Source: Charina bottae (Eukaryota > Chordata > Lepidosauria > Squamata > Charinaidae). Taken from it: 64,000 nt of DNA. A model generated the notes under the pieces. That model did no database searches, was not told the origin of the DNA, and saw nothing but the letters and a program-made list of their open reading frames with translations. The stretch is taken from contig JALMGJ010000001.1 of NCBI GenBank assembly GCA_023362775.1, forward strand, positions 67,984,501 through 68,048,500, read 5' to 3'. Shown piece after piece: positions 10,231 to 20,865 of the stretch. Every line of letters starts with the position of its first letter. Positions within the stretch are counted from its first letter, which is position 1. Position numbers and translations under genes: made by a program.

Positions 10231-10985
10231 CCACTTCATTTTGTTCTCCCAGACCATACTTACCTGTAATTCCAGGTGTCGTTTGACTACCCACCTTAGC
10301 ATTCCAGTCTCCTGTAATGAAAATAACATCTCTTTTTGGCATATTATCCAGTAGGTGCCGCAGACCCTCATAGAACTGATCTACTTGTCATTCTTCAGCA
10401 TCTGTGGTTGCGGCGTATATTTGGACCACTGTGATGTTAAATGGCTTACCCTGAATTTGAACTGAGATCATTCTATCATTTTTTGGATTGTATCCAAGCA
10501 CTGCTTTAGCCACTTTATTATTAATTATGAAGGCTACTCCATTTCTTCTGTGGTCCTCTTGTCCACAGTTGTAGATCTGGTGGTCATCTGATGTGAAGTG
10601 GACCATTCCAGTCCATTTAAGTTCACTGACACCCAAAATGTCTATATTTAATCTTGCCATCTCACCAATAACCACATCTAATTTGCCCTGGCTCATAGAT
10701 CTTACATTCCAGGTTCCTATGGTGTGTTGATCTTTAGAACATCGGATTCGTCGTTCACCACCAGCACCGTCGGCCGCTAGCCGTCCTTTCGGCTTTGAGC
10801 TAGCTGCGTCATCACATCTGGGGCTAGTTGAACTTATCCTCTGTTCCTCCCCAGTAGCATTTTGACCATCTTCTGACCTGGGAGTCCCATCTTCCGATGG
10901 TATACCGACATATCTCTGGTTGTACTGATCCATTTAGTTTTCACGGCAAGAATACTGGGGTGGGTTGCCATTACCTTCCCCAGGG
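10231..10985 (-). mobile_element. BovB LINE copy A, 5' part (endonuclease)
   Basis: Continuation of the BovB at 2589-4787 beyond the Ty3 insertion. It aligns with 23345-24110 of copy B on the same strand. Similarity fades near 10985, before the copy-B 5' untranslated segment, so the copy is 5'-truncated or diverged there. Confidence 0.9.
10388..10933 (-). pseudogene. BovB copy A: APE-type endonuclease N-terminal fragment
   Basis: A 181-codon stretch starting MDQYNQRYVG with IGTWNVRSMSQGKLDVV and DILGVSELKWTGM. This is the N-terminal half of the AP-endonuclease-like domain that nicks target DNA for target-primed reverse transcription. It breaks at AATTDAEE, where copy B continues. The rest of the domain lies beyond the LTR element at about 4500-4787. 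Confidence 0.88.
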
Positions 10986-11067
10986 ATCGTATTTAGTCTG
11001 ATCATACGTATGATCATACATATGATCAAAACAAGTTGGCGACTGATTTTTCAATATCCTGTCCTCT

Positions 11068-11260
11068 GTATAGATTTATTTATTTATTTACAAAATTGAT
11101 AGGGCTGCCCATCTTAAATACATAACTTTGGGTGGCAAACAGTTACAAAAAAAATATTAAAAGCCCCATGACCAAAATTTAAAATAATCCAGCACGGAAA
11201 AGACAAAAAATGAGGCACTATATAACAATTTCGCAAAACAAATGCATTTATTGGACTCCC
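11068..11260 (-). mobile_element. L2/CR1-type LINE 3' tail
   Basis: A TTTA-repeat tail followed by GGGCTGCCCATCTTA and GGGTGGCAAACAG resembles the reverse complement of the 3' ends seen at 53.7 and 59.5 kb (ccgcccagag... then an AATAAA-rich tail). Family assignment is tentative. The rest of 10985-11300 has no recognisable content. Confidence 0.5.
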
Positions 11261-11301
11261 CTAACTAGAAAGCAACAACAACAACAAGGGACTGTCTTCT
11301 T

Positions 11302-11702
11302 GTAATGGTATGTGGGAATGACCTTGTGAGACAGGAGGAAGAGCCACAGATTAGACATCGGTCAGACAAGTGGCAGCTGAGTCTGCAGAAGGATGTGGGC
11401 ATGGATAATGTCTCAGAAGGGACCCTCCCTAGACTTGCAGGATTCTGTTATGTAACCTTGCAATAAAGTTAGAGCTAGTCCTTCTGGGTATGCTTCTTGT
11501 CTGGACTACCTGGCAAGACTGATATCTATCTTGCAAGTCTGAAAGTACATCTTTCCCCCCTCAACTTTACAGTCCAAGAAACTAGGGAGGGTCCCTTCTG
11601 GGACGTTTGCAGCTTCTGCAGGCTAAGCTGCCTCTTATCTGACCATTGTCTAGTCTGCAGATCTTCCTCCTGCATCCAAAGGTCATTCCCACATACCATT
11701 AC
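11302..11702. repeat. Large inverted repeat of LTR-like sequence
   Basis: The left arm 11302-11432 and the right arm 11582-11702 are reverse complements at roughly 75-80% identity. Both contain GTATGTGGGAATGACC and AAGGGACCCTCCCTAG. Between them are AATAAA (about 11463) and a U5-like stretch. The arms look like two head-to-head LTR remnants. No coding sequence lies between them. Confidence 0.6.
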
Positions 11703-12014
11703 GCTTCTCTGCACACCCATGTTATTTTTGAATTTCATTTCAAATCATATAAAAAGTACGACAAGGGACATAGTCTATACTATGTGGCATCCACCAGACT
11801 TCAAAGTCATTCCCATTTCAGAAAACTTATTGGGGAATCATGATAGTCACAAGGTGATTGTGGGTGATGATGCAAAGGGGACAAGGCTATATCCTTGGGC
11901 ACAGCTGGATTTCCCATTTTTTCCTGTATGAAGAAGTTTGGGGAATTTCTCTTTGTTATTGTTAACTAAAAGGCCTATTCCCATTTTAAATATGGAAAAA
12001 AGAAACAAAGAGGG

Positions 12015-12560
12015 ATTGGATTTATTTATTTTGTACATTCTTAAATACATTTCTCTCTATTCTTTTAGCACCTAAGCACTACTCATGGTGGGTTACTATA
12101 ATTTAAAATCACAGTGACCCTTAAAACCATGAAAAAGAAAAGATTTTAAAAATAAATAAAAATGTAAGTCACAAATAAAACAAACTTTCTATAAATTATC
12201 AAAATAGGAAAAGTCTAGTGATAAACATGTCTTGACTAAGCAGTAGAAGACAGCCAGAGATAGAGCCATCTGCATTTTCCAAATCAGGATGTTCAAACTG
12301 GGGCCACCACTAAGAAGGTCCTGCTTCTTATTATCATCAAATCTCAGTCATTATAACTAGGCAATCTTTATAACTAGGCAGATTCAACTTATCAATATCT
12401 CTAATTTAGAGTTGCATATTACAAACTCAGATATAATAATGGACTTCACATTTTGGTTTCATAGTTCCACCTACTTTTCAAATGCAAGCTCATATATACA
12501 GTATTTTCTTGCAATTGAACACCACTGAACACAGCATGACTGACTTTTGAGTAAAGATAT
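12015..12560 (-). other. LINE-tail-like sequence, then unassigned
   Basis: 12015-12170 has a TTTATTTATTTTG start and GGTGGGTTACTATAATTTAAAA, like an old LINE 3' tail on the minus strand. I recognise nothing in 12180-12560, and nothing in 11703-12014. Confidence 0.35.
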
Positions 12561-12562
12561 GT

Positions 12563-12753
12563 TTTTCTTTATTCGTTCAGTCGCTTCCGACTCTTCATGA
12601 CTTCATGGACCAGCCCACGCCAGAGCTTCCTGTCAGCCGTCGCCACCCCCAGCTCCCCCACGGTTGAGTCCGTCACCTCCAGAATATCATCCATCCATCT
12701 TGCCCTTGGTCGGCCCCTCTTCCTTTTGCCTTCCACTTTCCCTAGCATCAGCT
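12563..12753 (-). mobile_element. BovB 3'-end fragment
   Basis: 191 bp nearly identical to the last 190 bp of copies A and C, including the CGTTCAGTCGCTTCCGACTC end and the coding stretch for GRPRARWMDD. It is strongly 5'-truncated and stops at CTAGCATCAG. There is too little to call an ORF. Confidence 0.9.
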
Positions 12754-13256
12754 AGGTATGTAGATATGTAGGACTGTACTATAAGCTGGGTAGACTGAAC
12801 AAGCTGTATAGCAAGGACATCTTTTGAATGTCTGGATTCAAAGGGATGCCAGAAACATCTCCGATTGGGGTAACACTGTTTTACCGATTGAAATGAAACC
12901 ATCAATAACATCTTCAAAGGAATAAAATTCACAAGGGAAGAAGAAAACAAAAATACACTACCCTTCTTGGACATCCTCATCAGTAGAGGAAATGATGGCA
13001 TTCTAGAAACACAAGTCTACAGAAATCTATGCACACTAACCAAGTGCTCCACTACCAAAGCAATAACCCAACCTCCCACAAGAGGAGCTGTGTGAGAATA
13101 CTATTCAGATGAGCAGAAACGCACTGCAGCAACCCAGAACACCAGAAAAAGGAAACAGACCACTTATATAGCAACTTCCAGCAAAATGGATACCCATGCA
13201 ACTTTATCAAAAAGTGCCTGGCCACTCAACCCACCACAGCAAAACCAACAGAAGCT

Positions 13257-13976
13257 ATGAAATGGATTACACTGCCATACATCAGAAACATCTCAGAAAC
13301 TACTAATAGACTGTTACAACCATATGGCACCACCGTAGCACATAAACCAACCAAAACCCTTCAGAACATTGTAAGTAACCCAAAAGACCCAGTAGCCCAA
13401 GAAGAAAAAACAGGAGTTATCTACAACATACAGTGTAAGGACTGTAACAGCCACTATGTAGGACAGACTGGCAGAAGACTAGCAGAACGCATCCACGAAC
13501 ACCAACTAGCAGTCAGAAGACACAATGAAAACTCCTTAATATGACAACACATGGACAGACTGAACCATGCTTTCAACTGGGAAACTGTGAGCATCTTAAA
13601 CCAAGCCAAATCCAAAAATGCTAGAGAATTCCTGGAAGCTTAGCACTCAGACAAAGCAGCCATCGACAGACACATAGAGGTAAACAACATTTACATACCA
13701 TTCATAAGAGACAATAGAAAAGCCAGAAAACCAGAACACCTCCTGGCCAGCAATCAACACCCAGATATGCAGAGATTAACACCAGGATTAGCACCAGAGG
13801 AACAATCAAACAGCACAATATACCCTAATCAAGGAACTATTAACTCAGTCAATCAACCAAGCAGCAAACAACAGCCCAGTCAAGGAACTACCAAGGAGAG
13901 AACAACACCCCCACCAACACAAGCAAGACAAGTCATGGTATATAAACAGAGAGCAAGCCCCACTCCCTTTTCGCAC
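13257..13976 (+). pseudogene. Penelope-like GIY-YIG endonuclease and C-terminal region
   Basis: The GIY-YIG nuclease is visible as GVIYNIQCKDCNSHYVGQTG followed by RRLAERIHEH at about 13410-13505, with the Arg of the second block. This nuclease cuts the target for priming. The first frame ends at a TGA at 13542-13544, and a TAG lies a little further (about 13641). The same frame then resumes to the end at 13979, so it is a degraded gene. The start is not a real one; the true protein would include the upstream RT. Confidence 0.85.
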
Positions 13977-14018
13977 TGAAGATGTTGCCTAGCCTGGCAA
14001 TGAAATGTCTGCAAGAAA
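13968..14018 (+). ncRNA. Hammerhead-ribozyme-like motif at the 3' end of the Penelope element
   Basis: CTGAAGA at 13976-13982 and GAAATGTC at 14002-14009 supply the two core strands. Stem II would be GTTGCC/GGCAAT (13984-13989 with 13996-14001). Stem I pairs 13968-13975 with 14010-14017: 7 of 8 pairs including one G-U. The minimal stem III is the weak point (ATGT where a palindrome ACGT is usual), and one extra U lies between the core and stem II. Penelope-like elements are known to encode hammerhead motifs in their terminal repeats. Whether it cleaves is unknown. Confidence 0.55.
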
Positions 14019-14060
14019 ACAACAAGGCTCAGAGAGCACCAAGTACTCCATAACACTGTT

Positions 14061-15869
14061 TTGTTTGCAAGCAGCAAGTAAGGCCAAGTGGCAATGAGGA
14101 TAGCAACGGGAGTTCAAATGGTGGTACATTTAGAGGTTTGTACTGAGCTAGTTCAAGAGGCTGCCGGATCATGTTGGCAAAGGGTTCGCATTCCATAGAG
14201 TGTTCAGTTTCTATTTGCTCCAGGTGGCAAGTGTTCTGCCACTCATAAGTCATTCTTTGGCATCTGCTGACGATGTTTGTTCACTTTCTCTGGGAAAGTT
14301 AAGCAACATCATACTTGGCAATGTGTATTACAGATAGTGGAACACTTGCATCATTATATTCGAACTAGTCAAAATGCCCAACAATGATGGGAAGGCATAT
14401 GAGAATATTGCTACAAAGCTGGACTCCAGCCAAGGGGATGGGAATTTTGCAGTGCTGGTTGTTTCTCACCCTTGCATGTCCATATTTTTTTTCTTTTCTA
14501 GTTTGCTGATATTGTAAATAGATTTTAGGTGAGGATTAAGGCAATTATGTCTCCCCAGAGCATCAATATTCTCTTACAAAACTTCCTACAGTGAAAGGGC
14601 TTTCATAGGGCACCATGACTGGCCACTTACACATTACCAAAAAATGCATCACCTCAAAAGAGGACATATGTTTGAATAAACGGTTCTTGCCCTAATGTAT
14701 GGCTAGATTTATGAAATGGGAAATAACAGAGGTAAATGACATAGCAAGATAATACTTCTTCACATACTAGAACCAAGTACCTATTGTGCCTCTCCAACCA
14801 TTTTCTATGCAATTACTATTGATGGACAACTTTAAATTGAGGATTGAAAACATGGCCAGGACAATTGTCAAGGAAAAGTTTACAGGTTCCACAAATCCAG
14901 TCTGTTCTTTCCGCATCCCTTTTCAATGACACCTCTTCCATCTACGCTGGGAAAGTAAATTAGGAAAATAAGGTAAAATAGCCAGAATGACAAAGGTGTG
15001 GAGTGCAATGCTTCCAAGCTAGTTCGCGACAATGCTGAAGCTGTCTTTTGGAAACAACTCATACAATACTACTAGCAGGAACCTAACATGATCGTATTTA
15101 CAAGCAGCATGCTTTGAAAGGACAGGGTAAAAGTTCTTATATAAATAAATGTACTTAAGATTTAATCAATAAATGTGCATGAAAATTAAAATGATTTCTT
15201 AATAGTAATTAGCCTGTTATAACAGTAGAAAGTTCTCGGGGGTTTAGTTTCTTTTCAGTGCACAAGTCCCTTTGCTTTCTATATTTGTTTGCTTCAGAAA
15301 GAGCAAAGGGCTATTATCTGAAGAACTAAAGGAGCTGCGAAGAAAAGGGGGGGAGAACCCTCCCAAAGGTTTCAAAGAAGATGCCATGATTTTAGCCTTC
15401 TGTTTGTGTGCTCGCAATAGGTGTATTTAAATGTAAATGCTACCCTTTCACCCTCCAAGCCACCTATTCTTAGTGTAGCAAAAAGAGAGCATTCATGGTA
15501 TAATGTCTTTATGAGATCTCATACTTCAATTCTCGTGTGAACCAGAACACTTTAGAGTGAATTTCTGCACAAGTAAAATAATTCTTATACACCACATTGG
15601 CCCACTTAGTCCACTTAAGATGATCTGGTTTTGAAGATTTAGTTCCTAAAATATTGCCAGAGCTGTTTGATAGAATTGATGCTACAGAAAGTCACAGTGT
15701 CTGAGATTCAACTTAACTCTCCAGATTGTGCAAAAAATAGATGAGCTAGCAGTGGGTATGCAAATCCCTGATTTCTCAGGAAAACTAGTGGAGGGAGAAT
15801 ATCTTTCCTATGAAAGGCAGGTCTCATCTCGTTTCGTGTCAGAAATGCAGGGAATAAAAAAGGGGGAAA
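14061..15869. other. No recognisable feature
   Basis: 1.8 kb with only short, unmotivated open frames. I recognise no repeat family, RNA gene or regulatory site. Confidence 0.5.
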
Positions 15870-16500
15870 TATTAATTAAAATTTAAAAAGTTAAAACATT
15901 TAATAAAAATATAAAATTTATATAATTCTAGCCCAATGCCGGGCCACACTGATGGCAGAGGTGTTTCCGGCCAATAAGTCACTCTGTGTGCATGTCGGTC
16001 CCAAAGGGCACTGTAAAAGGTGGGTAGTTGTTTGAATATTGCCGCATTCGCAGCAAGTATCCTTGCCCCCATTTTTCCATATTATCTTTAGTTCTGCCCA
16101 AACCAGTGCCCAATCTGTTTAAACATCTCCAAACAGTCCACTCCTCCTCCGAACCTCCGGGCAGCTCCTCAAGCGGTTCTATCCAATTATGAAGATGTTT
16201 CGCTTGAGATTTCCATCTTTTTAATCATTCTGTTTGAGGTGTAATAGCAATCTCTTCAGTGCAGTCTAAGAAGCTCCTTCTTGACTTCAATCTTTTTGTA
16301 GGAGGTACTCGTTCAAATAATGGGTGTGCTGGATCATGTAACACCTTTCCATATTCCACGCCTTGTGCCACACTCCTTCTAATGCCTGGTGGGGCTATTC
16401 CCGCCAAGATAATATAATTTATCAAGTGGAGTGGGGCGTAAACATCTAGTAACGATGCAGCATGTGTCCTATCCACTGGCGTATCCACCCTTGCCAGATA
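15870..16500 (-). mobile_element. 3' end of an unplaced non-LTR retrotransposon
   Basis: On the minus strand 16225-16488 reads HAASLLDVYAPLHLINYIIL, APPGIRR, DPAHPL and RLKSRRSFL. Further down, with frame changes, it reads a CLNRLGTGLGR-like block followed by a possible zinc-knuckle remnant. This layout (LNRLRTG.GR near the C terminus) is typical of LINE RT C-termini. A second, independent copy with the same RLKSRxSFL and LNR motifs is at 40.9-41.4 kb. The A-rich 3' tail corresponds to the T/A-rich stretch at 15870-15930. I cannot name the family. Confidence 0.6.
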
Positions 16501-18250
16501 CCTTGCAATTTGTTTTTATTTTCTGCTTAGTGTTAATTAACATATCCTCAAACCCCCCTCCCCCATGCAAGTAATTTTGGCACATAACCTCATTTCTTAA
16601 ACAACAGGGTTCACAAATAACACACCTGTATGGCTGAGAAGAGTTTTGTAAATTAGCAATGAATCAGGAAAGCTACTGTCCGCTCAAAGCAGAGCACAGC
16701 CCCTTGTTTCAACGGTGCCTTTGTGAGCCGTCAATAAATACTGTAGCTCAATAAATATGGGGACATAACTCAACCTCCAAAATATTATCTAGATTCAAAG
16801 ATGGAAGGTTGAGTTTGACAGATACCTGGCAAAACAAAATTCAAGCCTGTCAGATCAAGGCCTATCACCACCTTTCAACAACAAACTGACATTTCAGTGT
16901 GCCTATGATAATCTGCACACGATCCCTAAGCATTGGTGAGGGGGAGGGGGGGTCAAATGATAAAACATGCATCATAAGGTCACAAAACAAACTCTGCTCC
17001 TTCTGTAAAAGGAAAGTCAGAACTTGCATTGTGATGTCATGGCATATGTTTTGTCATTTTGTCATTATTGTGGTTAGGAATGGGCATCTATGACAGTAAC
17101 GTTGTACAGGATCTACATACACCGAAGAAAAAATGCCTTTCCAAGCAGGCAGGAAAACTGTTTCTATAAAGGTATCCAAGGCTCTTTTCTCCAAAGGAAA
17201 CTGAACTTTTTTATAGTTCCACCAGGAGAATCTCCTGCCTGAATTCCTTTTGGAAAAAAATGATGAGAGTTTTGGAAGAGTCACTTTTCTACATTTCTCT
17301 AATGGGACATGTCCTGGATATTATCTCAGTTGCAATGATTGTTGCAAAATATCTCTTAAAAATCAATATGTTAATCTTAATGGAAGCTAATTTGTATTTT
17401 ATGTGAGAAAAGTAAAGAAAAATAGGCTTCTTTAGAGCAGCCACATTACAATTGTGTATGGTCATGCTCTTTCAAACTGCCTTTTCATTTGTTTTAGCAA
17501 TGTGTTACAGCTGGCATACTATTCAAGACAGGGAACAATGCCAAAGTATTTCTAATATACTTTTAACCATCTAACTCTTTTTAAAAAGGACTGGAAGAAA
17601 AAGGAGTACTAAGATTTAAATGGATTGTTTAAATTGAACTAAATTCTCCTGTAAATTAATTCTGAAAAATAACTTGAAAGTATCAGTTGTACTTGAGATG
17701 GTCAGAGCTTTAAGTTAAAGTGCTTAATCTATTGATAAACGATGCAATAAGTTTTTATTGGAAGGAAACAGATAATGAAAAATCCATTACTTTCTGATTG
17801 GGGAAAGCAATGAAGCTCTTCGTGCAAGCTGGCTTTCTATATTAATTTTGCCACATTTTGCAAATGCATCATTAAATCCTAGGAACTACTACTGAATTGC
17901 CCGCTGCACCCCTCCTAAGAAGGGAACAAATAGATTTGAATGATTCTAAATAATTTGTTGGAAGCAAAATACTAAAGGCTAAGCTGTTTTGTTTCACAAA
18001 AATAAGGTGGTGTAAGCATTTGTTCCACCCTATTAAAAATAATTAATTAAAATGGAAAATAAGCCCACACAGTGCAGTGGAGTAACAGCAAAATTAGAAA
18101 AGAAACACAAGTCTTTGTTTTTCTGAATTCTGATCTGCTGCTCAAAGTACTATATATCTAGTTTGTTTTCCTCACTTCTCGCAGAGCCTTGATCATCACC
18201 ACAGGTAGATAAAGCATATACTAACGCACACACCCAGCATCCCAAACTTT
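16501..18250. other. No recognisable feature
   Basis: AT-rich sequence without coherent coding, repeat or RNA signals that I can identify. Confidence 0.5.
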
Positions 18251-18256
18251 AGGGAG

Positions 18257-18366
18257 TTCCTTTCCTTTCCTTTCCTTTCCTTTCCTTTCCTTTCCTTTCC
18301 TTTCCTTTCCTTTCCTTTCCTTTCCTTTCCTTTCCTTTCCTTTCCTTTCCTTTCCTTTCCTTTCCT

Positions 18367-18439
<73 letters not shown>
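18257..18439. repeat. (TTTCC)n then (TTTC)n microsatellite
   Basis: About 22 pentamer units (18257-18366) switch to about 18 TTTC tetramers (to 18439). One strand is pure pyrimidine over some 180 bp. The Lys/Arg-rich frame on the minus strand is an artefact. Confidence 0.98.
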
Positions 18440-18440
<1 letters not shown>

Positions 18441-18889
18441 TGATGCTAGTATCCTACAGTTGGTCACAATTTACTGGTATCTAGAGCTGTGCCCAGGATG
18501 GAGCATTTTCCAAGTATTTGTGAGAAGAGGAAGGGCAGACAGTGAGCAACTGTTGTTGTCAGAGAGACTCCCTTCTCTCTCCACCCCGTCTCTTGGCTGC
18601 TTCCCCACTCAGGCAGAGAGAGGCTTGGTCTCCGGGAGGCCGGACAATGGTTGCTTTAGAGAAGGAGGGAAGCCTTAGAACACCATGTAGATTTAGAACT
18701 GGATAGGCGACTATTGTGCTGAGGCCATGCCCATTACTCATCCACTGGCAACAGGCTCTCTTCCCTTTGTCTGAAAGACAGTAAACTTTCAATGGCATCA
18801 GAAAACAGAAGGCCTTTCAGAGAGTGCGAGAACTCTGCCTTCGCAATCATGTGAAAATATTGTAAACAATTTCTTAGCCCTTTCTTGGC

Positions 18890-19013
18890 TCTTTTCTTTT
18901 CTTTTCTTTTCTTTTCTTTTCTTTTCTTTTCTTTTCTTTTCTTTTCTCTTTTCTTTTCTTTTCTTTTCTTTTCTTTTCTTTTCTTTTCTTTTTTCTTTCC
19001 TTCTTTCTTTTTT
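18890..19013. repeat. (TTTTC)n microsatellite
   Basis: About 20 TTTTC units with one interruption near 18946, ending in a TTTC-rich stretch. It is the second long polypyrimidine tract within 650 bp. Confidence 0.97.
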
Positions 19014-19639
19014 TCCTAATAGCCAGCTAAGAAACTCAACTGGCAATTGCCAAGTGATGTAAGAAGAAAAGAAAGACAGGAAAGAGGAGAAGGGGGGAGC
19101 TGTTGGGCTAAAATGTGTATCTCTGGACCTTTAGTTCATGGGTTGCCATTTTACCACTGAAGAGAACATTGGGAGCTTTTTTTTCTTTAAGCTCAACACC
19201 TGACAAATCCCCATTTCTTAAGGACAAATACATTGGGGGTGGGAACTGGGCAATTTAAACAGTGAAATACAATTTAATACACATTTAGTGTTTAAATATC
19301 AGTCCCCAGGGAATGGGCCATTGCCTCTATACTTTCTGATGGTCTTCCTACAAAAGATGTCTGTTTTGTGAGAAAGAGGGGAATGCTGGGTGTGGAAGGC
19401 TTTTGATCACTTCCTGTACAGCTCTTGTTAGACTGTGCAGTGCTAAATTGTGTAGATCATCTATTTCTCTTGTCTCAGATGTCATCCAGTCACATCTTCC
19501 TCTGAGATACTCCATTACCTGATTTATTGTTGGGGTTTGATATACCCAGGAATTTACAGCTAGATATAAATTATATTGAGAGGCTTGATATTTAGGTGAA
19601 AGGGGAAATATTCTGCAAAGTCACCCAATTAGCAGCCAT

Positions 19640-19925
19640 TGTTGTAGTGCTGATGTGTCAGTGTGTGACTCATACAACAGGTGCTAAGAGTTAAGTTGGG
19701 TGTGGTGGATAATGAGAGTGACCTATAAGGTCATTGGTCAGTTTATATATAAATACAGAGATGTCCTGTATTCGTTCTTCTCATTTCTTCTCATTCAACC
19801 TCTGTATGCTGTATCGTTGGTTTATCATTTGTTACCTGTGGAAGTGATCTGTAAATACGTATATATATAAGTAAATAGGCTATTTTATATAATCTCTGTG
19901 TGAGTGTCTATTTACTATACAGCCT
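19640..19925 (+). repeat. Possible solo LTR
   Basis: A stretch beginning TGTCAGTGTGTGAC with a TATA-like TATATATAAATACAGAG at about 19745 and ending near ACTATACA, followed by a sequence containing TGGTGTCCAGGAG. This resembles an LTR plus downstream leader. No matching second LTR or convincing duplication is visible. The rest of 19014-20130 is unassigned. Confidence 0.3.
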
Positions 19926-20129
19926 AAGGATCACTGGTGTCCAGGAGAAGAAGCAGGCCGCTCCATCCGCTCGCCCTGACATTTATTAACATTATTTCTG
20001 GAAAATCCTACATCCCAGGACTGTATGAAAGAGGCATATTAAAAGTCAGATATAATAAAACAAACAAAACCTTTATAAAACAGTTTAGAAGCAGATATAA
20101 CAAACATGACATTCACTCTCCTGGGGTTC

Positions 20130-20322
20130 TGGAAGGCCCTAAAGACGTGACTTTGTCCCCAGGCCTGAGGTTACGATGTCTGTGGAGCCCTTGTCACAGT
20201 TTTTATTGTTATGGTTGTTTTTAGTCCAGGTTTTCTGTTGTGTTTTTAACTGTTTTAATTGGATATTTCAATATTGTTAGCCACCCAGAATCTATTGGAG
20301 TAGGCAGCCATAATAGATTTAA

Positions 20323-20362
<40 letters not shown>
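20130..20362 (+). mobile_element. L2/CR1-type LINE 3' end with (CAT)n tail
   Basis: The degenerate coding end (LEGPKDVTLSPG region), a T-rich 3' UTR and the stretch AGCCACCCAGAATC...GGCAGCCATAATA are followed directly by 13 CAT units at 20323-20362. It resembles the tails at 28.7 and 59 kb. The LINE tail likely seeded the microsatellite. Confidence 0.6.
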
Positions 20363-20865
20363 TTGGGGTGAACAATATAACCTGTTGTATAATGCAGAAG
20401 CTAACAACAACAACAACTTTTAATCTTATCTCAAAAATACTGTAATGTTGCACCAAGATGTTGCTGCAAGGCTTCACTAGGCTTTCCATTCTCCTTGCCC
20501 TTAGTAGCATTCTACAGCTTTCTGCCCCTCCATCCATTTAGTATATGCTGCTACCCAGTATGGTTTCCTCCATCCTTCACTCATGCCTTTGAATTATTTC
20601 CTATCCAAATGTCAACTTTGCATTTGACCCTGTTGAAATTCATCCTTCTGGTTTCTGCCATTATTCCCATTTGTCAGAATCCTCCTGAATATTGATACTG
20701 GCTGTAAGGTACATGCTATCATTCCTCCCCCCACCCCCCAACATCTTTGTTTTGATAAAGGTAAGAGCATGTGGCAGTCTTTGTTGTTCAGTCATTTAGT
20801 CATGTCCAACTCTTCGTGACCTCATCGACCATAGCATGCCAGGCCTTTCTGTCCTCCACTGTCTC

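Larger units (their letters stand above)
12880..14060 (+). mobile_element. Penelope-like element, 3' half (family 1)
   Basis: The plus strand reads as the end of a Penelope-type RT (FTREEENKNTLPFLDILIS) with frame breaks, then a GIY-YIG endonuclease, a low-complexity C-terminal region and a 3' end with a hammerhead-like sequence (13968-14018). Both this and the 54-kb element have RT followed by GIY-YIG, but they differ widely in sequence, so they represent two families. The 5' boundary is uncertain. Confidence 0.88.

Noticed and set aside
2589..10985. Outer target-site duplication for BovB copy A
   Set aside because: GATCA occurs near both ends but at shifted distances and in a GATCATAC repeat at the right. 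Not convincing.
18249..18467. Lys/Arg-rich ORF on the minus strand
   Set aside because: It is a translation of the TTTCC/TTTC microsatellite. The same holds for the ORF over 18798-19046.
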